A stretch of DNA of 64,000 nt from Apostichopus japonicus (GCF_037975245.1 NC_092573.1:24953265-25017264), one strand, 5' to 3'. Numbered from the stretch's first letter, positions 36,109 through 48,399 are shown. Notes: generated by a model not told the origin, from the letters alone. Translations and numbers: made by a program.

Positions 36109-39097
36109 ATGTATTCATCCATTGTTTTCTGGATTAGTCTATTAATATCTCTTTATTCTCTCACTCATGGATCACCATTATGGGATGCCGATCAAGACAA
36201 TGGTAAGTAGTTTAACTCGTTAAAAACGTACTAAAATTATTAGTAACTGCAAAGCAAATTTCTTAATTCTATAACATAAATGTTACAATTGTTCTCAAGT
36301 ATGAAGAGGGTCACATTAGACATACTTGATTAACTATTTCCAATAGTGTTAGGCTAGACAATGACAGATTTGTGTATCTTAATAAAAACAAACATGAAAA
36401 TATCCATCCATGATGGAACACGACATCCAGAATATATATGACGTCATTATCTGTGGATTCTCATAAATTGTAAATAAAGTTATGATTCTTAATATTAATC
36501 CTTATTTTATTTTCCAGAAATCGAAAACAGATTAGAATTAGAAAACTTCGAGGCTCGATTTTACAGCCAACTAGAAGAAACAGGTAAATGCATATTAATC
36601 CTATCATATTAATTTCCATCTTGTTAAAGAACCTTATAAAGCAATCCTCTGCTTGGTTATAAAACCTTCTTTTTAATGAAAGATGTTGTTTGTGAATCAA
36701 ATTTTGTCGAGCTTGTCAGGTCACAAAATCGATTATTGAAAAAGTAACAAAGATCAGAAGTTTAAATATCAGATTGAAGATACATCTGTGTTTCTAAATA
36801 TTCCTTTACTATTTTACGCATACAGATCCAAACAGCCCATTGGAAGTCAGAGGAGATCGACCGGGGCAGGCTAATGAACAATCGAGATGTGACGTCATCA
36901 CAGGTGTGCCAAATGCCGTCAGGTCAGCTCTTCGACTTAGTTCGTTTTACAGCAAGTATACGCATGCGTACAACATTCCTGTTCTGGGATCATTTCGTGT
37001 GTCTGATAGAGCCTTGCAAAGAGCTTGTTACGTCGTTCGTTTCCTGCTAGCTGACAGACCAGATCTAAGGCAGGCCATGTACGCCAAATATGGACGGGTC
37101 GCCATCATGGCCACCAACGAAGTAACACAGAACATTCCCGAACATTCCTTTCTGCCACCATTTTGGAACACCCGAGCGAGGGGTCTTGGAGGTACCCTTC
37201 AGATACCCGTGTCTACTGGAGCAGAGGAAAACGTCCTTTGTTTGAGAAGTGACGGATACAGAGAAGACATTTTTCTTCATGAATTTGCTCACGGCATTCA
37301 TAAGATCGCCCTTACAACTGCCGTAGCAGGTTTCAACAGCCGACTCACCAACGCTTATAACAGTGCCAGAAGACGCGGGCTTTGGCAGAACACGTACGCA
37401 GACGACACAGTAGATGAGTATTTCGCGGAAGGGGTTCAGAGCTTCTTTAACGTAGAGTCTCCTCCCGTATTCGGAATACACAATGACATCGACACAAGAG
37501 AGGAGCTAGCTGCCTACGATCCTACCCTGTATAACCTAATCAGAGAGGCTTTCCCTTGTATGAACAACATCGTAGACCGTTGTCAAAATCAAGGTAAGTT
37601 AGTCATGTTAATTATGTTCAGATTTTCAGTACTTTTGGTTTCTAAAATCCAAAGTAAGTTAGTAACGCTATTCATTAGCGTGATTAGACGACCTTTCAAT
37701 AATGAATACACAAATTGATACATTTCCCAAAAACTTTTCCTGTTGTTTGTTTTTCAAGATGACTGAGTACTACATGAAACTTTTTAGGTGATTTCAGTAC
37801 TTACTGCGCAAAATGCCTAACTACAAGTAATACTCAATGTAGATATTGTAAAATAGAGAAAAATTGGAAATCCAATGCATAACAGTTGCTTTAACAGTTT
37901 TCAGTAAGATTATTATTTTCAACCAAACAGAAATTACGGCTGAAAGATACCACAAAACGTCGGTATGAATGTCACAATAACAAAGTTTCATAAATATATT
38001 AGCAATTGCACCTACATATACATAGACACAGGTTGTGCAAAGGAAATGTTCAGTGAAGTTTCTGCTATCGGTGATGCCTCGTTTAAAACTTGTCGTAATG
38101 TTCTTGTGTCCTCCCTTCTTGACAAACGCTTATTTTTTATATTTATCTTTTCTGTACTTTAGGTCAAATTATCAGCCAGCCGTTGAGAATGAACTGTGCT
38201 GGGACAAATACTGGAGGTAAAGACAAATATGTTATTTTCCCATAGAATTTCAATAGACTGAATCTTTGGATTCATGTTATTAAAGACCTGAAACATCCAG
38301 AGTGGATTTCTTGCTATTAAACTGGAAACTGTTTTTATCTGTATGGTTTACATAATATTTCGATTTTAGATTGTTGTTTTTATATTTGCATACTTTATCC
38401 TGCTATCATGCTAATAAAACTGCAGACGGTTGGAAGCTATGTATATATACATGGGCGTAGGCAATGAGGCAGGGCGAGGGTGGGGTGGGGCTATTCGGCG
38501 GGGTGGTTCAATCAAGCCCCATCCTCTTTATATCCCTTCGTTTTATAATCTGCAGATTCATTATTTTACCTAGATGATATTTTTAGTATGAAATACCTAG
38601 TACACTTTAAAAGTAACTCTCCGAGAATACCGTTAAGACAACAGACAACTGATATGGCAATTGTTTAACCTTAGTCTTTACGTACTCGCTCGAATGGGTA
38701 AAAATATATACCATGTATGTTACTTATAGTACTATATCACACAAAACAAAGTTATGTAAGCATCCTTACTATTTAACAACAAAATTGCTTTGTTGGAACA
38801 ACAAATGAATCATATAACTAACAGCTGATAGAAAACTGTGATCTAACGCATGGTCGGATAAAAGATAAAACTTTGCTTAAAATATTGTCTCCAAATCAGA
38901 ATGAGTTCTTCGGACAAAGACATAATAATATTTACAATTATTCCATTGTTCTTTCAGGTACAGGAGGCCGTCCAGGGAATCAGTGTGAAGATAGAAACCA
39001 GTTCTGTCCTTCTTGGGCTTCTCGGGGTGAATGCCAAAGAAATCCAGCCTACATGTTACCAAACTGCCCACTGAGCTGTAATCAATGCCAGGGATGA
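36109..39097 (+). CDS. A4: secreted HEFAH/EYFAE metalloprotease with ShKT domain
   Basis: Exons 36109-36202, 36518-36583, 36826-37593, 38163-38216 and 38958-39097 encode 373 aa. Exon 1 is two codons longer than in the other copies (DADQDN instead of DAEN), and introns 1 and 2 are shorter. The protease has intact HEFAHGIH and EYFAEG. The residue matching D82 is A, by the same base change that destroys a TGACGTCA inside exon 3. All five junctions are phase 1 with normal donors. The poly(A) signal is at 39,762-39,767. This is the most diverged A copy in introns and 5' end, while the protease exon stays almost identical. Confidence 0.87.
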
Positions 39098-42000
39098 TTT
39101 CCATTCACGTTTATTGTTAGATCAAATTTTCACAGCTTAAAGTATCATATTGCGTCGAATTTCCACAATCTACTGCTACAATATAATCCACCATTGAAGG
39201 GAAGATAAGGAATCTGAGAACATAATCTGTAACTGTAGTATATCATATCATGAAACGATTAATGTTTAGGCATAGACTTCAAACGCTTAACAGTAAAAAG
39301 AAAATAGCAATATTTAATTATATGAGTGCGCAACAAAGTTTCCACCATTGTCTCAGAGTTGTATAGTGAATCCTTCTTTGTACTCGTATTCTAGTATAAT
39401 TGACTGTACACATACTCACACTCACCCTGATCGGTTTGTACTCAAGAAAGTATGGAAATCAAGTACATAAATATTAGTGCTAGATGAGTACCTGTTCTTA
39501 AAGACTCCTATATACTCGTATTCATACCAAGGTAAAATTCTACTCATGGTACTCATACTGTTGTACTCGTGTTATACAAGTCTGGTAGCTCGATAATTAG
39601 GAACATATCTGTTAGCTTGTTTGAGAGGTAACCATTTAATTATGAATATTACGTAGTATGTTAGAATACCATTAAGCATGAGTTGGTTATACGTTATGTA
39701 GGACATTCACTTACGTGGTTAATCGTACTAAATATTACACATCAGTCAGCGTTTCGTAAGAAATAAATGCAAATATTTTGTTGATAGTTGGGTGAGAGGG
39801 GGTGGGGTGAGGAAGGGGGTAAGTTTCATATATTAATCGGTGATAATTGATTCGTGACCTGAGGTATATGTTATACTGTCTGCGGGAAGGACAAGGTATG
39901 GGTAAAAAAATAGTAACTAAAAATCACAATATTTGTCCAGCCAAACTCACTTAATGGACAATTGAACCTGTTTGTAAAAAAAAATCTTAATTCCTCGAAA
40001 GTTGTCGAGCCGATTCCCTGTCAGTAGAAAGTGTACACGCGCATGTGCTGTCAAATGAATTTACCCAATCAATCAATGATCACGTTTGCATCTGATATGA
40101 CGTAATTTATTAAATATATGTTGAAATATATACTATGTTGCAGATGTCATTTTTCTTTTGTATAGTTATTGGCAGGAATACAATATCCTATCTAGGGAAA
40201 CATTGCAACTTATGCTGTTTGACAAAATACTAGCCTAAACGATGACTTGCATTTAATGATATTGATTATGTTCCACGAAAATTGAGCAATTAATGATACT
40301 ATCGGATAATCAACGGCCGGACGCCCGTATGCAATAGAAGCCAATAGGTCAAAATAATTGAGCCCAACCATCAGTCTAACATTGACAATAATATGGGCGG
40401 TAGTACTCACTGGTAAGTGTTCTGGACGAACTAAAGCTGATTCCTCGTTCGTTTTAGCTATAATTGCAAACGCAATGAAAGAAAGTGCTATAAAAAAAAG
40501 CAAAAACTTATGAAGATATGAGTGATCTTAAACAAAGAAGTCTCTGAGACTAGCGAAACACTGGACAATTAACCTACAGCAACTTTTTAGAAGGTACTAG
40601 GGGACATGACTTACCAGAGACAACATTTGAATGCACTGGCAGTATAGGCTTCCATCCCATTCTTAAATGTGTAAGCCTATTACCCTCCTTCCAGATGAGA
40701 GTCAACGATCACATGAAGCCATACAAGCATTGCCAGTTAAGCGGTTTCCAATTTCATTGGACAGGGGGAAATGAAATGTCCGACCAAACAGCATATCTGC
40801 GTTTCATTAACGGCTTCAATGTAACAGTAAGGCAGCTGAAAATTGTTCATGTCATCCATATAACAAAGATATCAGCCATTTTTTGTTCTGTCCGAATCAA
40901 GTTTGCATATACGCATACAAATGGGTCAACAGATTAGAATTCTTTACCACGTTTCATTCTCTATAACGTTCATCTAAGACACCCAATTGCAGCGAATTGC
41001 GAACTAAAACCATTGCCTATCAATTTTTCAGTGGTCAATTATCATCAAATAACAGAAACTTCCAAGGATTGTACCCTTTGTCCCTACATTTTCAGTATTC
41101 AAGGCAACGCTGCGCTGTAGTAATGTTAAACTTTGTTCTGCCGTCTGAGATCGCAACTCTGATATATCATCTCGTAGTTCGTTTAAGCGAAATCCTAGCT
41201 CATTCTTGGTGGAGTTGTAGTGACTGAACCTGACTTTTTACATGTTTGTTATCTTTGTTGTCAAAGTTTGTAAGAATGTAAGAAGTATTAGATTCCATCA
41301 AAATTAGAGGGAAAGAGAGAGGTGGTGAGAGGTGGAGGTGGGTGGAGAGAGAGTTAAAAAAAATAATCGTTATTAAGGGACGCTTATTATTAGGTCATCA
41401 TAACGTGACAGCGTTTCAAGTTGACTTTTTATATAAAGTATGGATAAAGTTGAAGAGGAAAAGCTGAAAGCTTCACCTTTGCAGTTTAGCCCAGAATTGA
41501 AAATAAATATCAGTCTATGCGTAAATAATACCTTTTGCTTTGGAATGATTGAAGATCTAAGCAGTTTGAACTAATTTTGCTTTATAAAGTATCATCTTTC
41601 CTCAATAAAACACACTTATGAAAGAACCAAATGTTCGCAATAGATTTTATTTTGCGCCTTTATATAATTTATTCAGAATATTGACAACAGCTTTATATAG
41701 AGCCTTCAGGTAAAACAGCGCAGAGTTCTTGATGAGGTCATCCCTGAAGGAAGCAATCATGATAGATACATCTCCCTAACCTCTTTAATATTAATTGTCA
41801 GCTGATAACTAGGATATCTCTCGACAAGGGGAAAAACAGAATCTCTCATGATGAAATGGTTAGCTTTGGAAATTTTGGTAGTGATTCGTATGCGATGGGA
41901 AAGGTGGGGCATTAGAGAGGGGTGAAGCAGATGAAAGAGGCAGATGCTTAAGTGACTTGAATGGTTATTCCTAAATAACACGGAGCATGTCCGTTTCATT

Positions 42001-42980
42001 GGTATGTGGCTGCTGGGGCGCATTGCTTCAAAGTCACAGAAGAACAGCTACGTTAAAAGTTAAAGTTTAAGTAAAGCAAAGAAAGAGAACACTTAAATTC
42101 TGGAACGTTTTTTTCTTTATTGCAAACTTTCAAACTGAAAACTTGTAAACTGATAGAAATAAGGCAAGTTATCTATATAAACACATAACACTGTGCGAAC
42201 CAGCGCAACTCAAGTATATGTAAATTATCAAATTTAGAGGTTATAGTAAATTATAGGAAAAGGTTATGCTATAAACTATTAAATATATAAACACGATATG
42301 AAAATGATAAGTTAACCAAATTATTGATATAATCTTTAAGCTTACGACTAAAGAAAATTTGTCATTAATTGTTGGTTAAATAGCAAATAGCATGAAGTAA
42401 TTATTTTTTAATTTAGTCTTGAATTTACATATATAAACTCATGATGCTTTATACGAACTATCCTGTGATGAAGGGCAAGATATTGGGGATATTAAGTCAA
42501 CGGTGTGAGCCTACATAAATGACGTGCCACTTCCTTCATAAAAGTAATATAGACTAAATAAACGGTCACCAATATTGCCAAAACTATGATGAAAATTTAG
42601 ATATTGATCACCCATGGTCAAATTTCAACAAACATTTGACTGCATGCACTTGAAACATGGCTAACCACAGTGAGACAGTTCATCGTCTATTTAAAATGCA
42701 GAAGAATGCGAACCTCCGGTAAGTACTTTTGAAAACCACTGGCATATTTTTCTTTCCAATCTGAGCCCAATATGCTGATGAGAAATGACCTTAACGACAC
42801 CAATTCTTAATATATATATCATGTAATACTTTTAGGGGAAAAAAACCAGTAGATATTAAACGTCTTAAATGACACATATCTGTGAATATTTAATACTAAT
42901 TTAAGACTTTATAATAATTCGAATAAAATGTAACATATATCAAAGTAATAATAATATCGATGTTTTCCCTTTAAACATTC
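39098..42980. other. A4-B4 convergent spacer
   Basis: No gene. The first half (to about 40,620) is nearly identical to the A1 3' flank. It has the empty LINE site near 40,670, the orphan promoter-like module at 41,722-41,847 and the B4 3' UTR with AATAAA on the minus strand at 42,121-42,116. Confidence 0.5.
41722..41847 (+). promoter_or_regulatory. Orphan A-promoter-like module, unit 4
   Basis: It has GGAAGCAATCATGATAGATA, CTCCCTAACCTC, ATTAATTGTCAGCTGATAAC and TCTCGACAAGG in the A-promoter order. The CRE position reads TGAGGTCAT. No A exon follows. Confidence 0.6.
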
Positions 42981-44126
42981 TTAACATACGTTACAACTCT
43001 GTCTACACGATGTCCTCATGTACAGTGGATTTCGCGTACACTCTCCGTTACTCGCCCACCTTGCACAGTTGACGTTGTCGTCTGCACAATTTGATGAAGA
43101 CGGTCTGCACTGCTGACAACTAACGGGACAGTTTGGTAGCATCCAAGCAGGATTCCTCGAACACTCCCCACTTGCAGCCCACGCTGAACAGTTGGGATGA
43201 GTTTCTTCACAATCGGGGTTGGTTTCGTCTCCTTCCGTCTCGGTGGTATCCTCACATCCATAATAGCGATTAATTTTAAGAATATCAGTAGCGCTGAAGT
43301 CGTTTCTGTTGCCTATGGAAACTCCCGCCTGTCGAGGTACTATAGTCGGTCGTCCGTTGCGGCTGAAGGCATTCATTGGATAATGCATGATAGAGTAATA
43401 GTCATAACGGGTTTGTAAATGATCAATCGTGTCCTGGTTATACCTGACAAAGTTGTACTCTAATCCAGACTGGATGTTTTGGTAATAAACGGTGACAAAT
43501 TGGTCTCTGTCGGTTCTTGTTTGTTCGTGTTGAAATCCTACAGCATGCATTAGTTCGTGCATGATGGTTCCTCTGTGAAAGTTACAGGTGCCCCCAACTG
43601 ACAGTTCTTGGCGTCCTCCTCTTCGACCAACCGCCGAAAAGCAACCCTGTCTAGGTACGATGTGGACGTAATCTCTTTGTCCATTCCAAGGAGTAAACCG
43701 AATACAGGTTGTTTGATGGTAACGGTTAATGGCGGCAAGGATTCTTTGTCGAGCACCGGCGTCGAAGGAACGGTCGATAAAATACGGCACGACACCTCCT
43801 GGCCATCGTACATTACGGTTACGAACAGCATTCTGGGCAACCTGAGAAACGTTGTAGTCGACTTTGATGTCGCCCTCTATCAGATAATGTTCAACTCCTG
43901 AGTCAATTTTTTTATTTTCTTTAAATATGTACTCCATACTGTCTTCCTCCTGGTTGGTACCAAAGATGCTCAGTTCGAGGGGTGTTGGCAGCTTGGAGTT
44001 AACCTCAAAATTGGGCACTTTATTCAACTCGGCATTAATAAGATCAATCGGGTTGTCTCTGCTCAGTGGTATACAGGATGAGTAGCTCACCAGCACTATG
44101 GTTAAAATTACCGATGCGATCTTCAT
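42981..44126 (-). CDS. B4: secreted astacin metalloprotease with two ShKT domains
   Basis: Intact single-exon 381-aa copy with all catalytic residues. It has the most changed propeptide (L-I-N-A-E-L-N-K-V-P-N-F, and K-K at 72-73), V78 and T180 beside the astacin Cys 181. It shares A32, V78 and S319 (WAASGEC) with B5, which supports B5 being derived from B4 or from a common copy. It lies head to head with B5. Confidence 0.94.
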   Translation of the reverse strand: MKIASVILTIVLVSYSSCIPLSRDNPIDLINAELNKVPNFEVNSKLPTPLELSIFGTNQEEDSMEYIFKENKKIDSGVEHYLIEGDIKVDYNVSQVAQNAVRNRNVRWPGGVVPYFIDRSFDAGARQRILAAINRYHQTTCIRFTPWNGQRDYVHIVPRQGCFSAVGRRGGRQELSVGGTCNFHRGTIMHELMHAVGFQHEQTRTDRDQFVTVYYQNIQSGLEYNFVRYNQDTIDHLQTRYDYYSIMHYPMNAFSRNGRPTIVPRQAGVSIGNRNDFSATDILKINRYYGCEDTTETEGDETNPDCEETHPNCSAWAASGECSRNPAWMLPNCPVSCQQCRPSSSNCADDNVNCARWASNGECTRNPLYMRTSCRQSCNVC

Positions 44127-45470
44127 CTTGTCTCCGTTCTGTCAGTGATTGATAACGTCTTTAGTAGCTGAAGATTGATGTTTCTATGACGGTTAGTCGA
44201 GCTGTGTGTGGGTATTTATTAGTTTGAACAAGCTCAACAACTTCCGATGATTAGCGTTAACGGCGAGCCTTTCAATGACCTCGTTTTTCACGTTTCAGTC
44301 CTTATTTGGTTAATGTACTAACACTCTACCAAGTAAAGTCTAGTCATGTAATGGAGTTTCTTCGATCTTTCAACCATGGAATTCGTCATATCTAAATGTT
44401 AACATTTAATGATACAAGCTAAACAATTAAGTCGTGAGTCAATGAAATGTGTTTTACTGCTTGGTCATACTATACAAGAGTATGCACTTAGATGGTTCAT
44501 TATATATGACGCAACAGCAGGGAAGTCATGCTTCTCTGGGTCACTCTATGGAATTGGAATTATTTTCGAGAGGGCTGAAGTGGGTTTTTTTGCCGTGGTA
44601 TCCCCCCCGACCCCTTGAACGTGATAACTTTCTCTCTAAAATGTTACCTTGGGTGACACAGGAGGATTGGACAACAATAGCGATGTCACGGGCACTGGGA
44701 TTATGTTGGGCTGTTTTTAATTCGTGTTATTCATACTGGGATTGGGGGTGGTCAAAACTTTTGGATGTCGCAAAAAAAAATCCGAAGAACAAGAATTACT
44801 CCATAATTTGTTTTAAATGGAAAATTTTGACTTTAAATTAATGCAAATGTTCCAAATTATGAGATCATGTTAAATCTGAGTATCCTTGATTATATCAAAT
44901 TTCTCAAATGGGAAGAGTTCCTTCTCCCCGTAAACCCCCTTCCTGGGCCACAACATCAACCACTGCAGGGTTCCCAAGCAAAATTGTTTTATATGTTAAG
45001 GTACAATGAATGTTTCTGTTCGCTTAATGACCCTGACCTCCACGCCTCCTCCTCCCACCCCCCCCCCTATGCACCACTCCTGTTACCCCAATAGTTTAAA
45101 CATGCCAATGATATATATGGTTACGTCACTATATATATATTCATTGTACACTGTGTCATGCAGTTAAATTCCATTTGAACTGTTTGAATTTATATGAACT
45201 TACCTCTTGTGACAGACAGTCAGACGGTTCATAGGAATTATGCAGACGTAAACATTACTTTGCAATCTTAAGTATTGTTGCTATGGTTACCGGTTGCTTG
45301 AAATGTTCAGTTTCGTAGGTACAGCTTATCGTCACACAGGTCATTCAGTGACTGTGTATGAGTAAGAGTTCTTGTTAATTCCTTTGACTTTATGTTTTAC
45401 TGTTAATCTGTACACTTCATCACTGATTCATTTAGCATCTTGCTTTCATTAGTATAAACTATATGATTGT
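44127..45470. repeat. Upstream region of B4, degenerate type II spacer
   Basis: TAATAAATA (minus strand) lies at 44,221-44,213. Further up, the CRE position is lost (TGACGCAA). Blocks match the B3-A4 spacer up to about 45,470, where similarity ends just before the place an A promoter would begin. No A copy is present. A C-run lies at 45,056-45,067. Confidence 0.55.
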
Positions 45471-45714
45471 TGATATTTGTAACTTTAATACCTTTTAACC
45501 CGTTTATCATTAGTACTAGAGAAACGCATTGTGGCTAAGGATGTTTACTATGTTGTGGAAATCTGACTTTTCTTTAATTTTTATTCCCTGTTAATGGATA
45601 GTTTTGTCCAGTTTTAGATATTTGTAGTTCTGTAAATACTGTCTTGTAAATGATACTCTATGACAAAGTTAGCGTTGTATCAGTAGTACACATGATTTTG
45701 AAAGAACAAATAGA

Positions 45715-45752
<38 letters not shown>

Positions 45753-45889
45753 CTCTCTTTGTTCTCATATCGCTAAGATCATTGGAATCCTTCATAAACT
45801 TCGTTATTTCTTACCATCACATACACTCTTAAAACATTATACGTTTCCCTTATGAGCACGGCATCCGCTTACCCAACATTGTTGTTGAT
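45471..45889. other. Centre of the inverted repeat
   Basis: It matches neither arm. A (TA)n run lies at 45,717-45,749. No gene is seen. Confidence 0.5.
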
Positions 45890-47129
45890 TGCATACCGTT
45901 TAAGTGCATCAGGATACACATAGTTTAATATATCTAGATTTGGTTTAACCATTTATTGTCATTTGGACTAACTTGGGTCCTCTCCCTAAAAGTCAACGAT
46001 TACTCCCATCCTCATACATCAAGGATTAGAATGATTGACAATTCGGCTAAAAGAATTTTAAATACTGTTTCAAATTCCCTAAAACAGCGAAGACTATATT
46101 TCATGGCAGAAAAACAAGATACTGAGGTAAAGGACATGACACCAACAAAATTTGTGGATATGTCAAACTCAATTTGTCATCACAATATTCAGGTTCATGT
46201 CCCTCACATATTGTTTTATTCATTCATTTATTGGTCTATTATATCTGTAGGAACAGAGCAGTACAAAAAAAAAAAAAAACAGAACAGAAATCTATTGTTT
46301 TATCATTCTCGTCAATTACTCAAACGGAATATTTCAATGCATTCGTTTAGATCCCTGGTATTCAAACTTTCTTTCCCAATGTTTACAAGGATCTACGGGA
46401 AGGAGGAATCCCCTCCCCTTTGAGAATTGTTGATATTATCAAGGTTGCTAAGTTGTAACATTTTTTTTTTATATTTTGCAACTTTTGAATGTAAGCTATG
46501 TTCCAAATTTTTCATATTTATACCCCTCAAAAGAAAATATGGATAATTTCTTGTTTTTCCAATTTGTTTCGAGACCACCCAAAATATTTTAGCGACGCTA
46601 ACAATCCCCAGTTTGAATAACATGGATTAAGATGACTGCCCAAGATACCCATAATCCATGTGATATCGCCATTGATGACCAACCCTCTGTGCCACTAAGT
46701 GTAACATTTAGAGAAAAAGTGTATCACGTTCAAGGGGGCGGGGGTTGTATTACGGCGAAGTATACATTTAATTATTCAAAAGGAAAATCAGCCATCTCGA
46801 ACATAAATCTAGGTTCATTGAGTGAGCATGAAGAGCATGATTTCCCTGTTGTGACGTCATATAATATGAACCATCTAAGGGCATATTCTTGTATAGTATG
46901 ACCAAGCAGAAAACACATTTCATTGACTCACAGCTTTATCTTGTATCATAAGATATTTGCATTTAGATATGACGATTCCCAGGGTGGAAAAAAATCAAAG
47001 AAAACCCCATTACGTGACAAGACTTTACTTGTTAGAGTGTAAGTACATTAACCAAATAAGGACTGAAACGTCACAAACGAGGTCAAACTAATTGTAAAGC
47101 TCTCCTTTTAGGCCAGTCATCGGAAGTTG
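45890..47129. repeat. Inverted type II spacer upstream of B5
   Basis: Reverse complement of about 34,090-35,330. TGACGTCA is kept at 46,852-46,859. A 155-codon frame (45,956-46,423) has a similar shorter frame in the B3-A4 copy (minus 35,203-34,901), but the ends differ and an 8-base difference lies near the start, so it is not called as a gene. Confidence 0.6.
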
Positions 47130-47155
47130 TTGAACTTGTTCAAACTAATAAATAC
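47130..47155 (+). promoter_or_regulatory. B5 palindrome and TATA-like box
   Basis: TTGAACTTGTTCAA (47,130-47,143) is followed after three bases by TAATAAATA (47,147-47,155), about 100 bp before the ATG. The CRE is about 395 bp upstream of the ATG. Confidence 0.5.
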
Positions 47156-47253
47156 CGACACACAGCTCGACAAACCGTCATAGAATCACCAATCTTCAGC
47201 TACTGAAGACGTTATCAATCACTGACAGAACAAACGGAGAGACGTACACCAAG

Positions 47254-48399
47254 ATGAAGATTGTATCAGTAATTTTAACCTTAGTGCTGGTGAGCTACTC
47301 ATCCTGTATACCACTGAGCAGAGAAAACCAGATTGATCTTGTTAATGCCGAGTTAAATCAATTGCCCAGTTTTGAGGTTACCTCCAAGCTGCCAACACCC
47401 CTCGAACTGAGCATCTTTGGTACCAACCAGGAGGAGGACAGTATGGAGTACATATTTAAAGAAAATCAAAACATTGACTCAGGAGTTGAACATTATCTGA
47501 TAGAGGGAGACATCAAAGTCGACTACAACGTTTCTCAGGTTGCCCAGAATGCTGTTCGTAACCGTAATGTACGGTGGCCAGGAGGTGTCGTGCCGTATTT
47601 TATCGACCGTTCCTTCGACGCCGGTGCTCGACAAAGAATCCTTGCCGCCATTGACCGTTACCATCAAACAACCTGTATTCGGTTTACTCCTTGGAATGGA
47701 CAAAGAGATTACGTCCACATCGTACCTAGACAGGGTTGCTTTTCGGCCGTTGGTCGAAGAGGAGGACGTCAAGAACTGTCAGTTGGGGGCGCTTGTAACT
47801 TTCACAGAGGAACCATCATGCACGAACTAATGCATGCTGTAGGATTTCAACACGAACAAACAAGAACCGACAGAGATCAATTTGTCACCGTTTATTACCA
47901 AAACATCCAGTCTGGATTAGAATACAACTTTGTCAGGTATAACCAGGACACAATTGATCATTTACAAACCCGCTATGACTATTACTCTATCATGCATTAT
48001 CCAATGAATGCCTTCAGCCGCAACGGACGACCGACTATAGTACCTCGACAGGCGGGAGTTTCCATAGGCAACAGAAACGACTTCAGTGCTACTGATATTC
48101 TTAAAATCAATCGTTACTATGGATGTGAGGATACCACCGAGACGGGAGGAGACGAAACCAACCCCGATTGTGAAGAAACTCATCCCAACTGCTCAGCGTG
48201 GGCTGCAAGTGGAGAGTGTTCAAGGAATCCTGCTTGGATGCTACCGAACTGTCCCGTTAGTTGTCAGCAGTGCAGACGGTCATCCTCAAACTGTGCAGAC
48301 GACAACGTCAACTGTGCGAGGTGGGCGAGTAACGGAGAGTGTACGCGAAATCCACTATACATGAGGACATCGTGTAGACAGAGTTGTAACGTATGTTAA
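47254..48399 (+). CDS. B5: secreted astacin metalloprotease with two ShKT domains, inverted copy
   Basis: The only B copy on the plus strand: single exon, 381 aa. H190-E-L-M-H194 with H200, Met-turn M247 and Y249, the aspartate switch D86 and all ShKT cysteines are intact. It has E24-N-Q-I in place of D-N-P-I at the mature signal-peptide end, L37 and T43 in the propeptide, G298 (T-E-T-G-G-D) in the linker and S319 shared with B4. The likely poly(A) signal AATAAA is at 49,270-49,275, about 870 bp past the stop. It has no A partner; it lies head to head with B4. Confidence 0.94.
   Translation: MKIVSVILTLVLVSYSSCIPLSRENQIDLVNAELNQLPSFEVTSKLPTPLELSIFGTNQEEDSMEYIFKENQNIDSGVEHYLIEGDIKVDYNVSQVAQNAVRNRNVRWPGGVVPYFIDRSFDAGARQRILAAIDRYHQTTCIRFTPWNGQRDYVHIVPRQGCFSAVGRRGGRQELSVGGACNFHRGTIMHELMHAVGFQHEQTRTDRDQFVTVYYQNIQSGLEYNFVRYNQDTIDHLQTRYDYYSIMHYPMNAFSRNGRPTIVPRQAGVSIGNRNDFSATDILKINRYYGCEDTTETGGDETNPDCEETHPNCSAWAASGECSRNPAWMLPNCPVSCQQCRRSSSNCADDNVNCARWASNGECTRNPLYMRTSCRQSCNVC

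Noticed and set aside
46632-46901. 89-codon frame upstream of B5
   Set aside because: The equivalent B3 upstream sequence is frameshifted, so the frame is not conserved.
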